Positions 8,383-16,495 of a stretch of DNA of 64,000 nt are shown piece after piece. The first letter of the stretch is position 1. Every line of letters begins with the position of its first letter. Below the pieces are notes generated by a model that did not search any database, was not told the origin of the DNA, and saw nothing but the letters and a program-made list of their open reading frames with translations. Source of the stretch: Prauserella cavernicola (GTDB lineage: Bacteria; Actinomycetota; Actinomycetes; Mycobacteriales; Pseudonocardiaceae); contig NZ_JAENJH010000001.1 in NCBI RefSeq assembly GCF_016595675.1, forward strand, positions 186,001-250,000. Reading direction: 5' to 3'. A program made the translations under genes and the position numbers.

Positions 8383-9803
8383 GCGGGTGGGACGTGCTCG
8401 CCGAACTGGCGGCCCTGCGTGAGGCGGACCTGCCGACCCACGGCGGGCGCACGCTCGCCTACGTCTACGACAGCGGGATCGCGGGGCTCGGCGACCTCGG
8501 CGCGCGGGCCCACGCGCTCGCGTCGTCGGCCAACGGGCTCGATCCCACCGCGTTCCCGAGCCTGCTGCGCCTGGAGAACGACCTCGTGGCCGCCACGGCG
8601 CGGCTGCTCGGCGGCACCGCCGACACCGTGGGGTCGGTGACCTCGGGCGGGACCGAGTCGTGCCTGCTGGCGGTGCTCGCCGCGCGCGAGGGCCGGTGGG
8701 ACGTCGCCGCGCCCACCATGGTCCTGCCCACCACCGCGCACGCCGCGTTCCACAAGGCCGCGCACCTGTTCGGCGTCCGCACGGTGGACGTGCCGGTGGA
8801 TCCGGAGACCTTCCGTGCCGATCCCGCCGCGATGGGCGCGGCGATCGGCGACGACACCGTGCTCGTGGTGGCGAGCGCCCCGTCCTACGCCCACGGCGTG
8901 GTGGACCCGGTCGCCGAGATCGCCGCGGCGGCCTCGGCCAGGGGAGTCCGCATGCACGTGGACGCGTGCATCGGCGGCTGGGTGCTGCCGTACCTGCGCC
9001 GACTCGGCGCCGAGGTGCCGCCGTTCGACTTCGCCGTCGACGGCGTCACCAGCATCTCGGTGGACCTGCACAAGTACGCCTACTGCCCCAAGGGCGTGTC
9101 CGTGCTGCTGCACGCCGACGCGAGCCTGCGCCGGGGCCACTACTTCGCGAGCGCGGACTGGCCCGGCTACACGATGCTCAACACCACGCTGCAGTCCACG
9201 CGCTCCGGTGGCCCGCTCGCCGCGGCGTGGGCGGTGCTGCGTCACGTCGGCGACGAGGGCTACGAACGCCTCGCGCGCGACACGCTCGCCGCCGTCGCCG
9301 AGATCCGCGCGGGGGTGTACGAGATCGAGGGCCTGCGTGTGCTCGGCTCGCCGGACTCGACGCTGCTGGCGCTCGCGCGCGACACCGGGCGGGCGTTCGA
9401 CCTGTTCACCGTCGCCGACGAGATGACGGCCCGCGGCTGGTACGTCCAGCCGCAGTTCGCCCACGGCCCGTCGCCGGTGAACCTGCACCTGACCATCACC
9501 GCCGCCAACCGGGGCAGCGAGCCGGAGTTCCTCGCCGACCTCGCCGCCTCGGTCGCCGCGGCACGGGAGGCGGGCCCGGTCGTGGTCGGCGAGGACCTGG
9601 AGCGCCTGATCGCCGAGCTCGACCCGGACCAGCTGACCCCCGAGCAGTTCGAGGGCCTGCTCGCCGGAGCCGGGCTGACCGGCGGCACCGGGCTGCCCAC
9701 CCGGATGGCGCCGATCAACTCGCTGCTCGCCGCGGCGCCCGCCCCCTTGCGGGAACGCCTGTTGCTCGAGTTCCTCGGCCTGCTCTACACGCCCGGCCGG
9801 TAA
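8379..9803 (+). CDS. PLP-dependent decarboxylase/aldolase, sphingosine-phosphate-lyase-like
   Basis: A 474-residue fold-type I PLP enzyme of the group II decarboxylase superfamily. The motif SVDLHKYAYCPKG, with the Schiff-base Lys232, resembles the THKYGFAPKG block of sphingosine-1-phosphate lyases; GGTESCLLAVLAARE (about residues 89-103) binds the phosphate and VDACIGGW (about 194-201) carries the cofactor Asp. The GTG at 8379 overlaps the transporter stop. The C-terminal 60 residues (DPDQLTPEQFEGLLAGAG) form a mainly helical extension. The stop overlaps the 3' end of the opposing methyltransferase by 19 bases. It is not EgtE despite the egt genes later in the window. Substrate is unknown; an amino-acid decarboxylase is an alternative. 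Confidence 0.8.
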   Translation: MSGWDVLAELAALREADLPTHGGRTLAYVYDSGIAGLGDLGARAHALASSANGLDPTAFPSLLRLENDLVAATARLLGGTADTVGSVTSGGTESCLLAVLAAREGRWDVAAPTMVLPTTAHAAFHKAAHLFGVRTVDVPVDPETFRADPAAMGAAIGDDTVLVVASAPSYAHGVVDPVAEIAAAASARGVRMHVDACIGGWVLPYLRRLGAEVPPFDFAVDGVTSISVDLHKYAYCPKGVSVLLHADASLRRGHYFASADWPGYTMLNTTLQSTRSGGPLAAAWAVLRHVGDEGYERLARDTLAAVAEIRAGVYEIEGLRVLGSPDSTLLALARDTGRAFDLFTVADEMTARGWYVQPQFAHGPSPVNLHLTITAANRGSEPEFLADLAASVAAAREAGPVVVGEDLERLIAELDPDQLTPEQFEGLLAGAGLTGGTGLPTRMAPINSLLAAAPAPLRERLLLEFLGLLYTPGR

Positions 9804-10594
9804 CCGGTCCCGATCAGCGAGGTCGCGTCGAGCTCGTCGATCCCGGCCTCGCGCAGACCATCGAGGAACCTGACGCGCACCCGCTCCAGCGCATCGGGTT
9901 CGAGCCCCGCCACGAAGCCGCGCATCGCGGCACCGAGCAGGAACGTCCACGCGTCGTCGGGATGCAGCGGCTGGGTGTAGCGCACCTGCCGCACCGTGAC
10001 CTCGTCCAGCCCGAGCGAGGACAGCCACCCGGTGAGCTTGTCCGCGGTGTCCACCCGCTCGCTCGCGTTCGGCCTGCCCTCCTGCCCGGCCAGCTCGGGG
10101 CGTTCCGGCAGCGCGGCCGCCCGGCCCACGGGCACGATCCGCGACATGCCACCGGCCAGCCAGCTGCTGACCACGAACCGACCACCCGGCCGCAGTTTCC
10201 CGACCAGCGTGCGCGCGCCCTCGTCCAGGTCGGGGAAGAAGAACACGCCGTAGGCCGACTGCACCACGTCGTAGGGCCCGCCGTCGTGGGCGAGCACGTC
10301 ACCGGTGGTGAACTGCGCCTGGGCCAGGCCCAGCGCCTCGGCCTCGCGGGCGCCCTGCTCCACGAGCCGCTCTGCCAGGTCCACTGCGTGCACGACGCCG
10401 GCGGGGCCGACGGCGCGCGCCGCGGGCAGGGCCGAGGCGCCCGCACCGCAGCACGCGTCGAGCACCCGCTCGCCGGGCTCCGGTCGCGACACCGTCGTCA
10501 GGATCTCGCCGAGCGGGCGCCACAACCTGCCCGACCACAGGGCGAACTCGTCGTGGGCGGCGCTGAACACCGCCCCGACCGATCCGGCGCTCAC
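9785..10594 (-). CDS. Class I SAM-dependent methyltransferase, coupled to rpmF
   Basis: A 269-residue Rossmann-fold methyltransferase of the UbiE/Methyltransf_11 type. Motif I is VLDACCGAG (residues 44-52), motif [17 protein letters not shown], and motif post-[13 protein letters not shown]. The GTG at 10594 overlaps the rpmF stop by 4 bases (GTGA), so it is translated from the same transcript as L32, L31 and the COG0523 protein and should share their Zur control. Its target is unknown; a ribosomal or translation factor target would fit the operon but is only inference. Its 3' end overlaps the convergent PLP gene by 19 bases, leaving no room for a terminator. Confidence 0.82.
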   Translation of the reverse strand: MSAGSVGAVFSAAHDEFALWSGRLWRPLGEILTTVSRPEPGERVLDACCGAGASALPAARAVGPAGVVHAVDLAERLVEQGAREAEALGLAQAQFTTGDVLAHDGGPYDVVQSAYGVFFFPDLDEGARTLVGKLRPGGRFVVSSWLAGGMSRIVPVGRAAALPERPELAGQEGRPNASERVDTADKLTGWLSSLGLDEVTVRQVRYTQPLHPDDAWTFLLGAAMRGFVAGLEPDALERVRVRFLDGLREAGIDELDATSLIGTGYRPGV

Positions 10595-10749
10595 CGGCCG
10601 AACCGCTGGAAGTGATTGACGAGGTTGCGCGGCACGAGCATGCGCTCGCCGTCGACGACGATCGGGACGAGATCGGGTGGCGTGGCCTTCCACCGGGCCC
10701 GGCGCGAGCGGGTGTTGGAGCGCGAGGTCTTGCGCTTGGGAACGGCCAT
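10591..10749 (-). CDS. rpmF: Ribosomal protein L32, cysteine-free paralogue
   Basis: A 52-residue L32 starting [17 protein letters not shown], a diagnostic N-terminus. The zinc-binding cysteines of ordinary L32 are absent, as in zinc-independent paralogues made under zinc starvation. Its ATG overlaps the L31 stop (ATGA), and its stop overlaps the methyltransferase start. This dense overlap implies one polycistronic message from the Zur-type promoter at about 12270. It replaces the zinc-containing L32 in the large subunit. Confidence 0.95.
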   Translation of the reverse strand: MAVPKRKTSRSNTRSRRARWKATPPDLVPIVVDGERMLVPRNLVNHFQRFGR

Positions 10750-11006
10750 CAGCGCCTGCCCTCCCGCGTGCCGTAGCGGCGGTGGAACTTCTCGACCTGG
10801 CCCGCGGAGTCCATGATCCGGCGGGTGCCGGTCCAGAACGGGTGCGACCACGCGCTGACCTCGACGACCACGAGCGGGTACGTGTTGCCGTCGCTCCACC
10901 GCACGGTGCGCTCGGAGGTGATGGTGGAGCGGGTCAGAAACGCGTCGCCGGTGGCGGAGTCCTGGAAGACCACGGGATGGTAGTCGGGGTGGATGCCGGG
11001 TTTCAC
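10749..11006 (-). CDS. rpmE2: Ribosomal protein L31 type B (zinc-independent)
   Basis: An 85-residue L31 of the type B form, beginning [16 protein letters not shown] and lacking the CxxC zinc ligands of the ordinary protein. The GTG at 11006 overlaps the stop of the upstream COG0523 gene (11003-11005), and its own stop overlaps rpmF. An upstream in-frame ATG at 11120 is rejected because it would lie inside the COG0523 gene and add residues not found in L31. Part of the zinc-sparing ribosome set. Confidence 0.95.
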   Translation of the reverse strand: MKPGIHPDYHPVVFQDSATGDAFLTRSTITSERTVRWSDGNTYPLVVVEVSAWSHPFWTGTRRIMDSAGQVEKFHRRYGTREGRR

Positions 11007-12253
11007 GGTGTGTCGTCCTTTCCGGAGTTGGTGTTGACGTCGAATCGCCCGGGGTCGGGTTCGGTGTCCTCGCACGGCTCGGAGTGCCACTGGCCGAACG
11101 GGTCGGGGTAGCGCGCCCACGCCTGCCTGCCCTCGGCGAGCTCGGCGTCGGTGAGCAGCGCGGAGCGCAGGGCGTGCTCGATCTCCTCGGGATCGGCCTG
11201 GTGCGTCACGATCACGAGCTCCTGCGCGCGATCACCCCAGACCGGATCCCAGCGCAGGGACGCGAGCGTGCGCCGCTCGGGCGAGACCTCGTCCCACGCG
11301 GGGCCGTCGGGGGAGTCCAGCCACGGCCCGGCGTGGCCGATGCCGAGACCACCGCCGGCCGACTCCAGCCAGAACGCCACGTCCGGCTGGCTCGCCACCC
11401 ACGCGCGGCCCCGGGTGCGCACGACTCCGTCGAGCAGGAGGTCGATCGCGTCGTGCAGCCGTTCGGGATGGAACGGGCGCTGTGCGGTGAAGGTCAGCAC
11501 GCTGACGCCGCAGTCCGGGTGCAGCGGCGGTTCTCCGTGTACGAGGGCGTCGTGCGGATCGGCTGGCACGCCGCGCCGGGCGTGGGCGGGCACGGCGTCG
11601 AGGAGCGTCAAATCGTCCACTGCGGACAGTTCGAGCAGCGGCGCGGAGGGTGCGACGCGTTCGAGGACGGCGCCGGTCTTGGCGGCGGTCCACGCGTCGG
11701 GTGGGCTGCCCGCGAGCACGAGCACGTCGGCGAACTCCACCTGGGCCAGTGCCAGCTGGGCGAGGGTGCGCTCGTCGTCGGGAGCGCCTCGCAGCCCGCG
11801 TTCCTCGAGCGTGTCGTCGCCGGTGGCGTCGGCGAGCCAGGTCGCCAGGTCCACGGTGGCGAGCACGGCGCGCACGTCGACGTCCTCGACGACGGGCCGG
11901 TCGCCGACGAGCACGTGGTGCAGCTCCCAGCAGACCCGTTCCGGCTCCATCGCCTCGTCGAGGCGCACGACGATCCGCCGCACGCCGGGCGTGGCGGAGA
12001 GCTTGCGCAGCAAGGGAAGCAGGTCGTGGCGCAGCGTGCAGGACACGCAGCCGTGGTCGAGCTCGAGTGTCACCAGCTGGTCGCGGGGGCCGAACTGCAG
12101 CCGCCGGTGCACGATCCCGGCCGCGACGTTGCGCAGGTCGTGGTGCACCACGGCGGTGCCGCGGTCGGCGCGGAACTTCTCCGCGACGTGCCTGCCCGCC
12201 GAGGGGGACAGGCCACTGATCAGGACGAGGGGCACGCGGTGCTTGTCGGTCAC
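11003..12253 (-). CDS. COG0523/CobW-like protein, Rv0106 type, with degenerate P-loop
   Basis: A 416-residue protein of the COG0523 (G3E GTPase-like) group, closest in memory to M. tuberculosis Rv0106. The usual P-loop GxxGxGKT is replaced by [15 protein letters not shown] (residues 13-27), so normal GTP binding is doubtful. A pair of cysteines remains in HGCVSCT (Cys69 and Cys72), where zinc chaperones have CxCC. The C-terminal CobW domain with [19 protein letters not shown] is well kept. The GTG at 12253 is preferred over an ATG at 12274 that lies inside the Zur box. It heads the minus-strand zinc-starvation operon; in mycobacteria such loci serve zinc supply or ribosome remodelling. Confidence 0.87.
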   Translation of the reverse strand: MTDKHRVPLVLISGLSPSAGRHVAEKFRADRGTAVVHHDLRNVAAGIVHRRLQFGPRDQLVTLELDHGCVSCTLRHDLLPLLRKLSATPGVRRIVVRLDEAMEPERVCWELHHVLVGDRPVVEDVDVRAVLATVDLATWLADATGDDTLEERGLRGAPDDERTLAQLALAQVEFADVLVLAGSPPDAWTAAKTGAVLERVAPSAPLLELSAVDDLTLLDAVPAHARRGVPADPHDALVHGEPPLHPDCGVSVLTFTAQRPFHPERLHDAIDLLLDGVVRTRGRAWVASQPDVAFWLESAGGGLGIGHAGPWLDSPDGPAWDEVSPERRTLASLRWDPVWGDRAQELVIVTHQADPEEIEHALRSALLTDAELAEGRQAWARYPDPFGQWHSEPCEDTEPDPGRFDVNTNSGKDDTP

Positions 12254-12265
12254 GTGTTGTACTGT

Positions 12266-12280
12266 AAATGACAATCATTT
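12266..12280. promoter_or_regulatory. Zur-type operator
   Basis: AAATGACAATCATTT has perfect 6-base inverted arms (AAATGA/TCATTT) around three bases, and with flanks resembles the AT-rich TGAAAATGATTNTCATT type sites bound by actinobacterial Zur. It is the only such element in the gap between the divergent COG0523 and rpmB genes, 12 and 22 bases from their starts, so one site can repress both operons when zinc is plentiful. Confidence 0.85.
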
Positions 12281-12302
12281 TCGATAACAACAGGGAGGGC
12301 AT

Positions 12303-12539
12303 GTGTCGGCGATCTGCCAGGTCACCGGACGGACACCGGGCTTCGGCAAACAGGTCTCGCACTCGCACCGCCGCACGTCGCGGCGCTGGAACGTCAACGT
12401 GCAGACGCGCAGGTACTGGGTGCCGAGCGAGAACCGCTGGGTCCGCCTGCGCGTGTCGGTCAAGGGCATGAAGACGATCGACAAGCGCGGCATCGACGCC
12501 GTGGTGGCGCAGCTGCGCGCGCGGGGGGTGACGCTCTGA
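12303..12539 (+). CDS. rpmB: Ribosomal protein L28, alternative form
   Basis: A 78-residue L28 ([20 protein letters not shown] at the start, then [21 protein letters not shown]). Only one cysteine, Cys5, is left of the zinc-binding set, so this is the zinc-independent paralogue. GTG at 12303 follows GGGAGGG. First gene of the plus-strand alternative ribosomal operon, divergent from the COG0523 gene across the Zur-type site. Confidence 0.95.
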   Translation: MSAICQVTGRTPGFGKQVSHSHRRTSRRWNVNVQTRRYWVPSENRWVRLRVSVKGMKTIDKRGIDAVVAQLRARGVTL

Positions 12540-12540
12540 C

Positions 12541-12705
12541 ATGGCCCGCAACGACGTCCGGCCGATCATCAAGCTCCGCTCCACCGCCGGAACCGGCTAC
12601 ACGTACGTGACGAGGAAAAACCGGCGCAACGACCCCGATCGCATGGTGCTGCGCAAGTACGACCCGGTGGCCCGGCGCCACGTCGACTTCCGGGAGGAGC
12701 GCTGA
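12541..12705 (+). CDS. rpmG: Ribosomal protein L33, cysteine-free paralogue
   Basis: A 54-residue L33 beginning [20 protein letters not shown] and containing [20 protein letters not shown], the family core. None of the four zinc-binding cysteines is present. It starts one base after the L28 stop and its TGA shares a base with the ATG of the S14 gene. Assigned by direct translation; fully in line with the Zur-regulated L28-L33-S14-S18 order known from mycobacteria and Streptomyces. Confidence 0.95.
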   Translation: MARNDVRPIIKLRSTAGTGYTYVTRKNRRNDPDRMVLRKYDPVARRHVDFREER

Positions 12706-13010
12706 TGGCCAAGAAGTCCAAGATCGCGCGCAACGAGCAGCGCAAGGTGATCGCCGCCCGCCACGCCGAGCGCAGGGCTGAGCTCAAGGCCACGATCCGC
12801 TCGCCTCGGGTCACCGCGCAGGACAAGGCGGCCGCGGTCTCGGCACTGCAGGCGATGCCGCGCGACGCGAGCCGCACCCGCATCCGCAACCGCGATGCCG
12901 TCGACGGCAGGCCTCGCGGCTACTTCCGCGCGTTCGGCCTGTCCCGGATCCGGCTGCGGGAGATGGCGCACCGGGGTGAGCTGCCCGGCGTGAGCAAGTC
13001 CAGCTGGTGA
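12705..13010 (+). CDS. rpsN: Ribosomal protein S14, zinc-independent form
   Basis: A 101-residue S14 ([20 protein letters not shown] start; [20 protein letters not shown] near the C-terminus). The long, cysteine-free form, in contrast to the short zinc-ribbon S14 of the main ribosomal operon. Shares one base with the end of rpmG. A long S14 of this kind is the standard zinc-sparing substitute. Confidence 0.96.
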   Translation: MAKKSKIARNEQRKVIAARHAERRAELKATIRSPRVTAQDKAAAVSALQAMPRDASRTRIRNRDAVDGRPRGYFRAFGLSRIRLREMAHRGELPGVSKSSW

Positions 13011-13027
13011 CCGGCGAGAGGATTCCG

Positions 13028-13270
13028 ATGGCGAAGTACGACCGGGCCCGTCCGCTCAAGCGCAAGCGGAACCTGCTGCGGGCCGAGCGAGTGGAGCGCG
13101 TCGACTGGAAGGACGTCGACCTGCTGCGCAAGTTCATCTCCGACCGGGGCAAGATCCGCGCGCGCCGCGTCACGGGCCTGACCCCGCAGGAGCAGAACGA
13201 GGTGGCCACGGCGATCAAGAACGCCAGGGAGATGGCGTTGCTGCCGTATCCCTCGTCCCGGCGAGGGTGA
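13028..13270 (+). CDS. rpsR: Ribosomal protein S18, alternative form
   Basis: An 80-residue S18 with the core [20 protein letters not shown] and no cysteines. The ATG at 13028 is chosen with GAGAGG eight bases upstream; a GTG at 13007 overlapping the S14 stop would add seven residues and cannot be excluded. Last gene of the zinc-starvation operon, followed by a strong hairpin at 13312-13354. Confidence 0.95.
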   Translation: MAKYDRARPLKRKRNLLRAERVERVDWKDVDLLRKFISDRGKIRARRVTGLTPQEQNEVATAIKNAREMALLPYPSSRRG

Positions 13271-13311
13271 GCCGTCCGCCCTGTGATGTTGGCCGCGTGG
13301 CCCCGGTGCGG

Positions 13312-13354
13312 CCGGTGGCGGGACGGCGCCGTGGAGGCGACGTCCCGCCACCGG
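13312..13354. terminator. Hairpin terminator after rpsR
   Basis: Perfect 14-bp stem, arms 13312-13325 and 13341-13354 (CCGGTGGCGGGACG and its complement), with a 15-base loop. No T tract, as is common in actinobacteria. It closes the alternative ribosomal operon. Confidence 0.8.
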
Positions 13355-13508
13355 TGACGGCCCCGGTGCGGCGTGCCGGGACCAGGAAAGGCCTGTTCGC
13401 GGCCAGGCACGGTGCCGTCGAGACACGTCGTCACGGCGGGTCCGGCGCCCGGCGGCGTGCCTCAACCCTGCGCGCGCGGCCGCCCGCGCCGCGCGGCATG
13501 CTGTGCGC

Positions 13509-14729
13509 ATGGCGGACGAGCAGCACTACCTGGTCGGGCTCGACCTCGCGGGACGCCGCGTGGTCGTCATTGGCGGCGGCACGGTCGCGCAGCGACGGCT
13601 GCCGCGCCTGACCAGCGCGGGTGCCGTGGTGGAGCTGATCTCGCCGGAGACCACCCCGTCGGTGAGCGCGATGGCCGACGCGGGCGAGGTCACGTGGCAC
13701 CGCCGCGGCTACCGCGACGGCGACCTCGACGGCGCCTGGTACGCGCTCGCGCTCACCGACGACCCCGAGGTCAACGCCGCGGTGTGCGCGGAGGCCGAAC
13801 GTTCGCGGGTGTTCTGTGTGCGCGCCGACGCCGGGCCCGAGGGCAGCGCCGTCACTCCCGCCTCCGGAGGCCACGACGGGCTGCTGGTCGGCGTCCTCTC
13901 GGGCGGCAACCCGCGCCGGTCGGCCGCGGTGCGCGACAACCTGCTCGACGGACTGCGTGCGGGCACTGTCGCCGACCCCGGTGACGACGTCGAGACCGAA
14001 CCCGGCGGTGTGGCGCTGGTGGGTGGCGGCCCGGGCGATCCGGAGCTGATCACGGTCCGGGGCAGGCGGCTGCTGGCCAGGGCCGACGTCGTCGTGGTCG
14101 ACCGCCTCGCGCCGCGCGAGCTGCTGGACGAGCTGGCCCCGCACGTCGAGGTGATCGACGCGGCCAAGATCCCGTACGGCCGGGCGGCCAGCCAGGACGT
14201 GATCAACCGGGCGCTCGTGGACAACGCCAAGGCGGGCAGGTTCGTCGTCCGGCTCAAGGGCGGCGACCCCTACGTCTTCGGCCGCGGCTACGAGGAGGTC
14301 CTCGCCTGCGCCGAGGCCGGCGTGCCCGTCACGGTCGTTCCGGGTATCACCAGCGCGTTCGCCGTGCCCGCCGTCGCCGACGTGCCCGTGACCCACCGTG
14401 GTGTCGCGCACGAGGTCGTGGTGGTGTCCGGGCACGTACCGCCGGGCCACGAGAAGTCGCTCGTCGACTGGGACGCGCTGGGCAGGCTCACCGGCACCAT
14501 CGTGCTGATGATGGGCGTCGAGCGGATCGAGCTGTTCGCGAACGCGCTGATGGAGGCGGGCAGGCCCGCCGACACGCCGGTGGCGATGATCCAGGACGGC
14601 ACGATGCGCACGCAGAAGGTGGTGCGCTCGACGCTGAAGGAGATCGCCGCCGACGCCGCGGCGGCGGGGATCGCGCCGCCCGCGGTGACCGTGATCGGCC
14701 CGGTGGCCGACGTCGGTCAGCGCGCGTAG
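13509..14729 (+). CDS. cobA: Siroheme/cobalamin synthase: precorrin-2 dehydrogenase-SUMT fusion
   Basis: A 406-residue bifunctional protein. Residues about 8-150 form a CysG_N/SirC-like NAD-binding domain (VVVIGGGTVAQRRLPRL) for precorrin-2 oxidation and perhaps chelation. Residues about 165-400 form uroporphyrinogen-III C-methyltransferase, with LVGGGPGDPELITVRG, VVRLKGGDPYVFGRG and VVPGITSAFAVPA. SUMT makes precorrin-2 for siroheme and B12. The central dimer domain of E. coli CysG looks reduced. ATG 13509 is preferred over GTG 13503. Its 3' end overlaps the convergent hydrolase by 13 bases. cysG would be an equally fair name; no other B12 gene is in view. Confidence 0.92.
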   Translation: MADEQHYLVGLDLAGRRVVVIGGGTVAQRRLPRLTSAGAVVELISPETTPSVSAMADAGEVTWHRRGYRDGDLDGAWYALALTDDPEVNAAVCAEAERSRVFCVRADAGPEGSAVTPASGGHDGLLVGVLSGGNPRRSAAVRDNLLDGLRAGTVADPGDDVETEPGGVALVGGGPGDPELITVRGRRLLARADVVVVDRLAPRELLDELAPHVEVIDAAKIPYGRAASQDVINRALVDNAKAGRFVVRLKGGDPYVFGRGYEEVLACAEAGVPVTVVPGITSAFAVPAVADVPVTHRGVAHEVVVVSGHVPPGHEKSLVDWDALGRLTGTIVLMMGVERIELFANALMEAGRPADTPVAMIQDGTMRTQKVVRSTLKEIAADAAAAGIAPPAVTVIGPVADVGQRA

Positions 14730-15583
14730 CGGCCGCGGACGAACCCGGTGATCGCCTCGGTGAGGCGGGCCGGGTCGGAGCGCAGCTCCACCGGGCTGCG
14801 CGCCCGGACGAACTCCGCGTTCGGCAGGTCGTCGGCGAGTGTGTCGGCGTCGCCGAAGGGGTGGATCGGGTCGCCCTGGTGCCCGATCACCAGTGCGGGC
14901 ACCAGGATCTCCCCTCGGACCGAGCGAGGTGGCGCGATGCGCCCGAAGAACACCCCGTGCAGCAGCGCCGCCATTCCGGCCGGCTGCTGCTCGAGCGTGT
15001 CGGTGACGACGTCGACCCACTGGCTGCCGTGCGGGACGCAGCGGGCCAGCGCGTTCACGGCCCGCACCGTCACCGGAAGGAACCGCGCGGCGAACAACAG
15101 GGGCCCGAACGTGAGCAGCCCCGCCACGATGGCATTGTCCAGCACCGGCATCTCGACGATCAGCCCTCGGGACCGCTCCGGCGCCGCGACGGCCACCTCG
15201 AGCGCGACGTTCGCGCCCAGCGACGTGCCGCCGATGACCGCGTCGTCGACCCCGAGGTGGTCGAGCAGCGCGAGGGTCTGTTCGGCGAACGCGGGCATCG
15301 AGTAGAGCCACGAGTCGCCGGGCCGGTCGGAGTCGCCGTGGCCGAGCAGGTCGAGCGTGACCACCCGAAACCCGTCGGCGGCGAGCTCGCGGGCGAGCGG
15401 GGCGTGCATCCGTCTGCTGAACAGGATCCCGTGGCTGAGGACCACCACCTCGGTTCCCGAGCCGAACTCGGTGTAGGCGAGACGATGGCCGCCGTACTCG
15501 AAAGAACCCACCAGCTCGATCGGGCGGGTGGGCCGTGGGCGGCGAAGGGGCGGCGACTCGTCGACTGCCGTGACGCTGCTCAT
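14717..15583 (-). CDS. Alpha/beta hydrolase with apparently missing catalytic His
   Basis: A 288-residue alpha/beta-hydrolase-fold protein. The oxyanion region is LSHGILFSRR (residues 49-58) and the nucleophile elbow is GGTSLGAN with Ser121; an acid candidate is in GHQGDPIHPFGD. Where most relatives carry the C-terminal catalytic histidine, this protein reads RARSPVELRSDP, with Ser in place of His. It may be inactive, use another residue such as the upstream His in DPIHP, or be a non-catalytic relative. No signal peptide. Convergent with and overlapping cobA; divergent from the enoyl-CoA hydratase-like gene. Confidence 0.82.
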   Translation of the reverse strand: MSSVTAVDESPPLRRPRPTRPIELVGSFEYGGHRLAYTEFGSGTEVVVLSHGILFSRRMHAPLARELAADGFRVVTLDLLGHGDSDRPGDSWLYSMPAFAEQTLALLDHLGVDDAVIGGTSLGANVALEVAVAAPERSRGLIVEMPVLDNAIVAGLLTFGPLLFAARFLPVTVRAVNALARCVPHGSQWVDVVTDTLEQQPAGMAALLHGVFFGRIAPPRSVRGEILVPALVIGHQGDPIHPFGDADTLADDLPNAEFVRARSPVELRSDPARLTEAITGFVRGRYAR

Positions 15584-15639
15584 GACCTCAGGCTAACGCG
15601 ACTGGCCGCCTCACCACGGCGTGCGTCAGGATGACAATC

Positions 15640-16482
15640 ATGACCGATTCCGCTGAGATCCCGCAGAACCTGGTGTCGCTCAAGGTCGAACGCGCAGGGC
15701 ACGTCGCCGAGGTGACGCTGCTCGGGCCGTCGAAGGGCAACGCCATGGGTCCCGACTTCTGGCGGGAGCTGCCGCTGGTGTTCGGTGCGCTGGACGCCGA
15801 CCCCGAGGTCAGGGCGATCGTGCTCACGGGCAGCGGCCCGCACTTCTCGTACGGTCTCGACCTGCCCGCGATGCTGCCCGGCTGGGCCGAGTATCTAGCG
15901 GGTGATGCGCAGGCCGGCCCGAGGACGAAGTTCCTCGCCGAGATCCGCAGGCTGCAGGACGCCGTCAGCTCGGTGGCCGCCACGCGCAAGCCGGTCATCG
16001 CCGCGATCGCGGGCTGGTGCATCGGCGGGGGCGTCGACGTCATCGCGTCCGCCGACATCCGGCTGGCCAGCGCGGACGCCAAGTTCAGCGTGCGCGAGGT
16101 GAAGGTCGCGATCGTGGCCGACCTCGGCAGCCTGCAACGGCTCGCCGGGATCGTCGGTGAGGGCCACCTGCGGGAGCTCGCCCTCACCGGCCGCGACATC
16201 GACGCCGCTCGCGCCGAGAAGATCGGCCTGGTCAACGACGTCTACGCCGACCAGGACGCGATGCTCGCCGCCGCCCGCGAGCTGGCCGCCGAGATCGCGG
16301 CCAATCCTCCGCTGGTCGTGCAGGGGGTCAAGGACGTACTGTCCGTCAGCACCGACCAGCGGGTCGAGGCCGGTCTGCGGTACGTCGCGGCGTGGAACTC
16401 CGCGTTCCTGCCCAGCAAGGACCTCGCCGAGGCGGTACAGGCATTCATGGAACGGCGGGCTCCTCGGTTCCGGGGCGAGTAG
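15640..16482 (+). CDS. Enoyl-CoA hydratase/isomerase, dienoyl-CoA isomerase-like
   Basis: A 280-residue crotonase-fold enzyme. The CoA/oxyanion segment KPVIAAIAGWCIGGGVDVIA is clear. In REVKVAIVADLGSLQRLAG, Glu153 and Asp161 occupy the positions of the two acids of delta3,5-delta2,4-dienoyl-CoA isomerase, which fits that activity better than simple hydration. Start ATG 15640 has AGGA eight bases upstream; ATG 15631 is an alternative. The acyl-CoA synthetase follows after 13 bases with its own ribosome site, so activation and beta-oxidation of an unsaturated acid are probably linked. Confidence 0.87.
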   Translation: MTDSAEIPQNLVSLKVERAGHVAEVTLLGPSKGNAMGPDFWRELPLVFGALDADPEVRAIVLTGSGPHFSYGLDLPAMLPGWAEYLAGDAQAGPRTKFLAEIRRLQDAVSSVAATRKPVIAAIAGWCIGGGVDVIASADIRLASADAKFSVREVKVAIVADLGSLQRLAGIVGEGHLRELALTGRDIDAARAEKIGLVNDVYADQDAMLAAARELAAEIAANPPLVVQGVKDVLSVSTDQRVEAGLRYVAAWNSAFLPSKDLAEAVQAFMERRAPRFRGE

Positions 16483-16495
16483 AGGGAGAGAGATC

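Noticed and set aside
8379-9803. EgtE (ergothioneine PLP lyase)
   Set aside because: The motif SVDLHKYAYCPKG and length fit the S1P-lyase/decarboxylase group, and it is 20 kb from the egt genes.
12253-12274. ATG at 12274 as start of the COG0523 gene
   Set aside because: It lies inside the Zur-type palindrome and adds seven residues not expected from Rv0106; GTG 12253 is better.
13355-13508. Cobalamin riboswitch before the cobA-like gene
   Set aside because: No B12-box-like segment or the expected long leader; only weak inverted GCC/GGC stretches.
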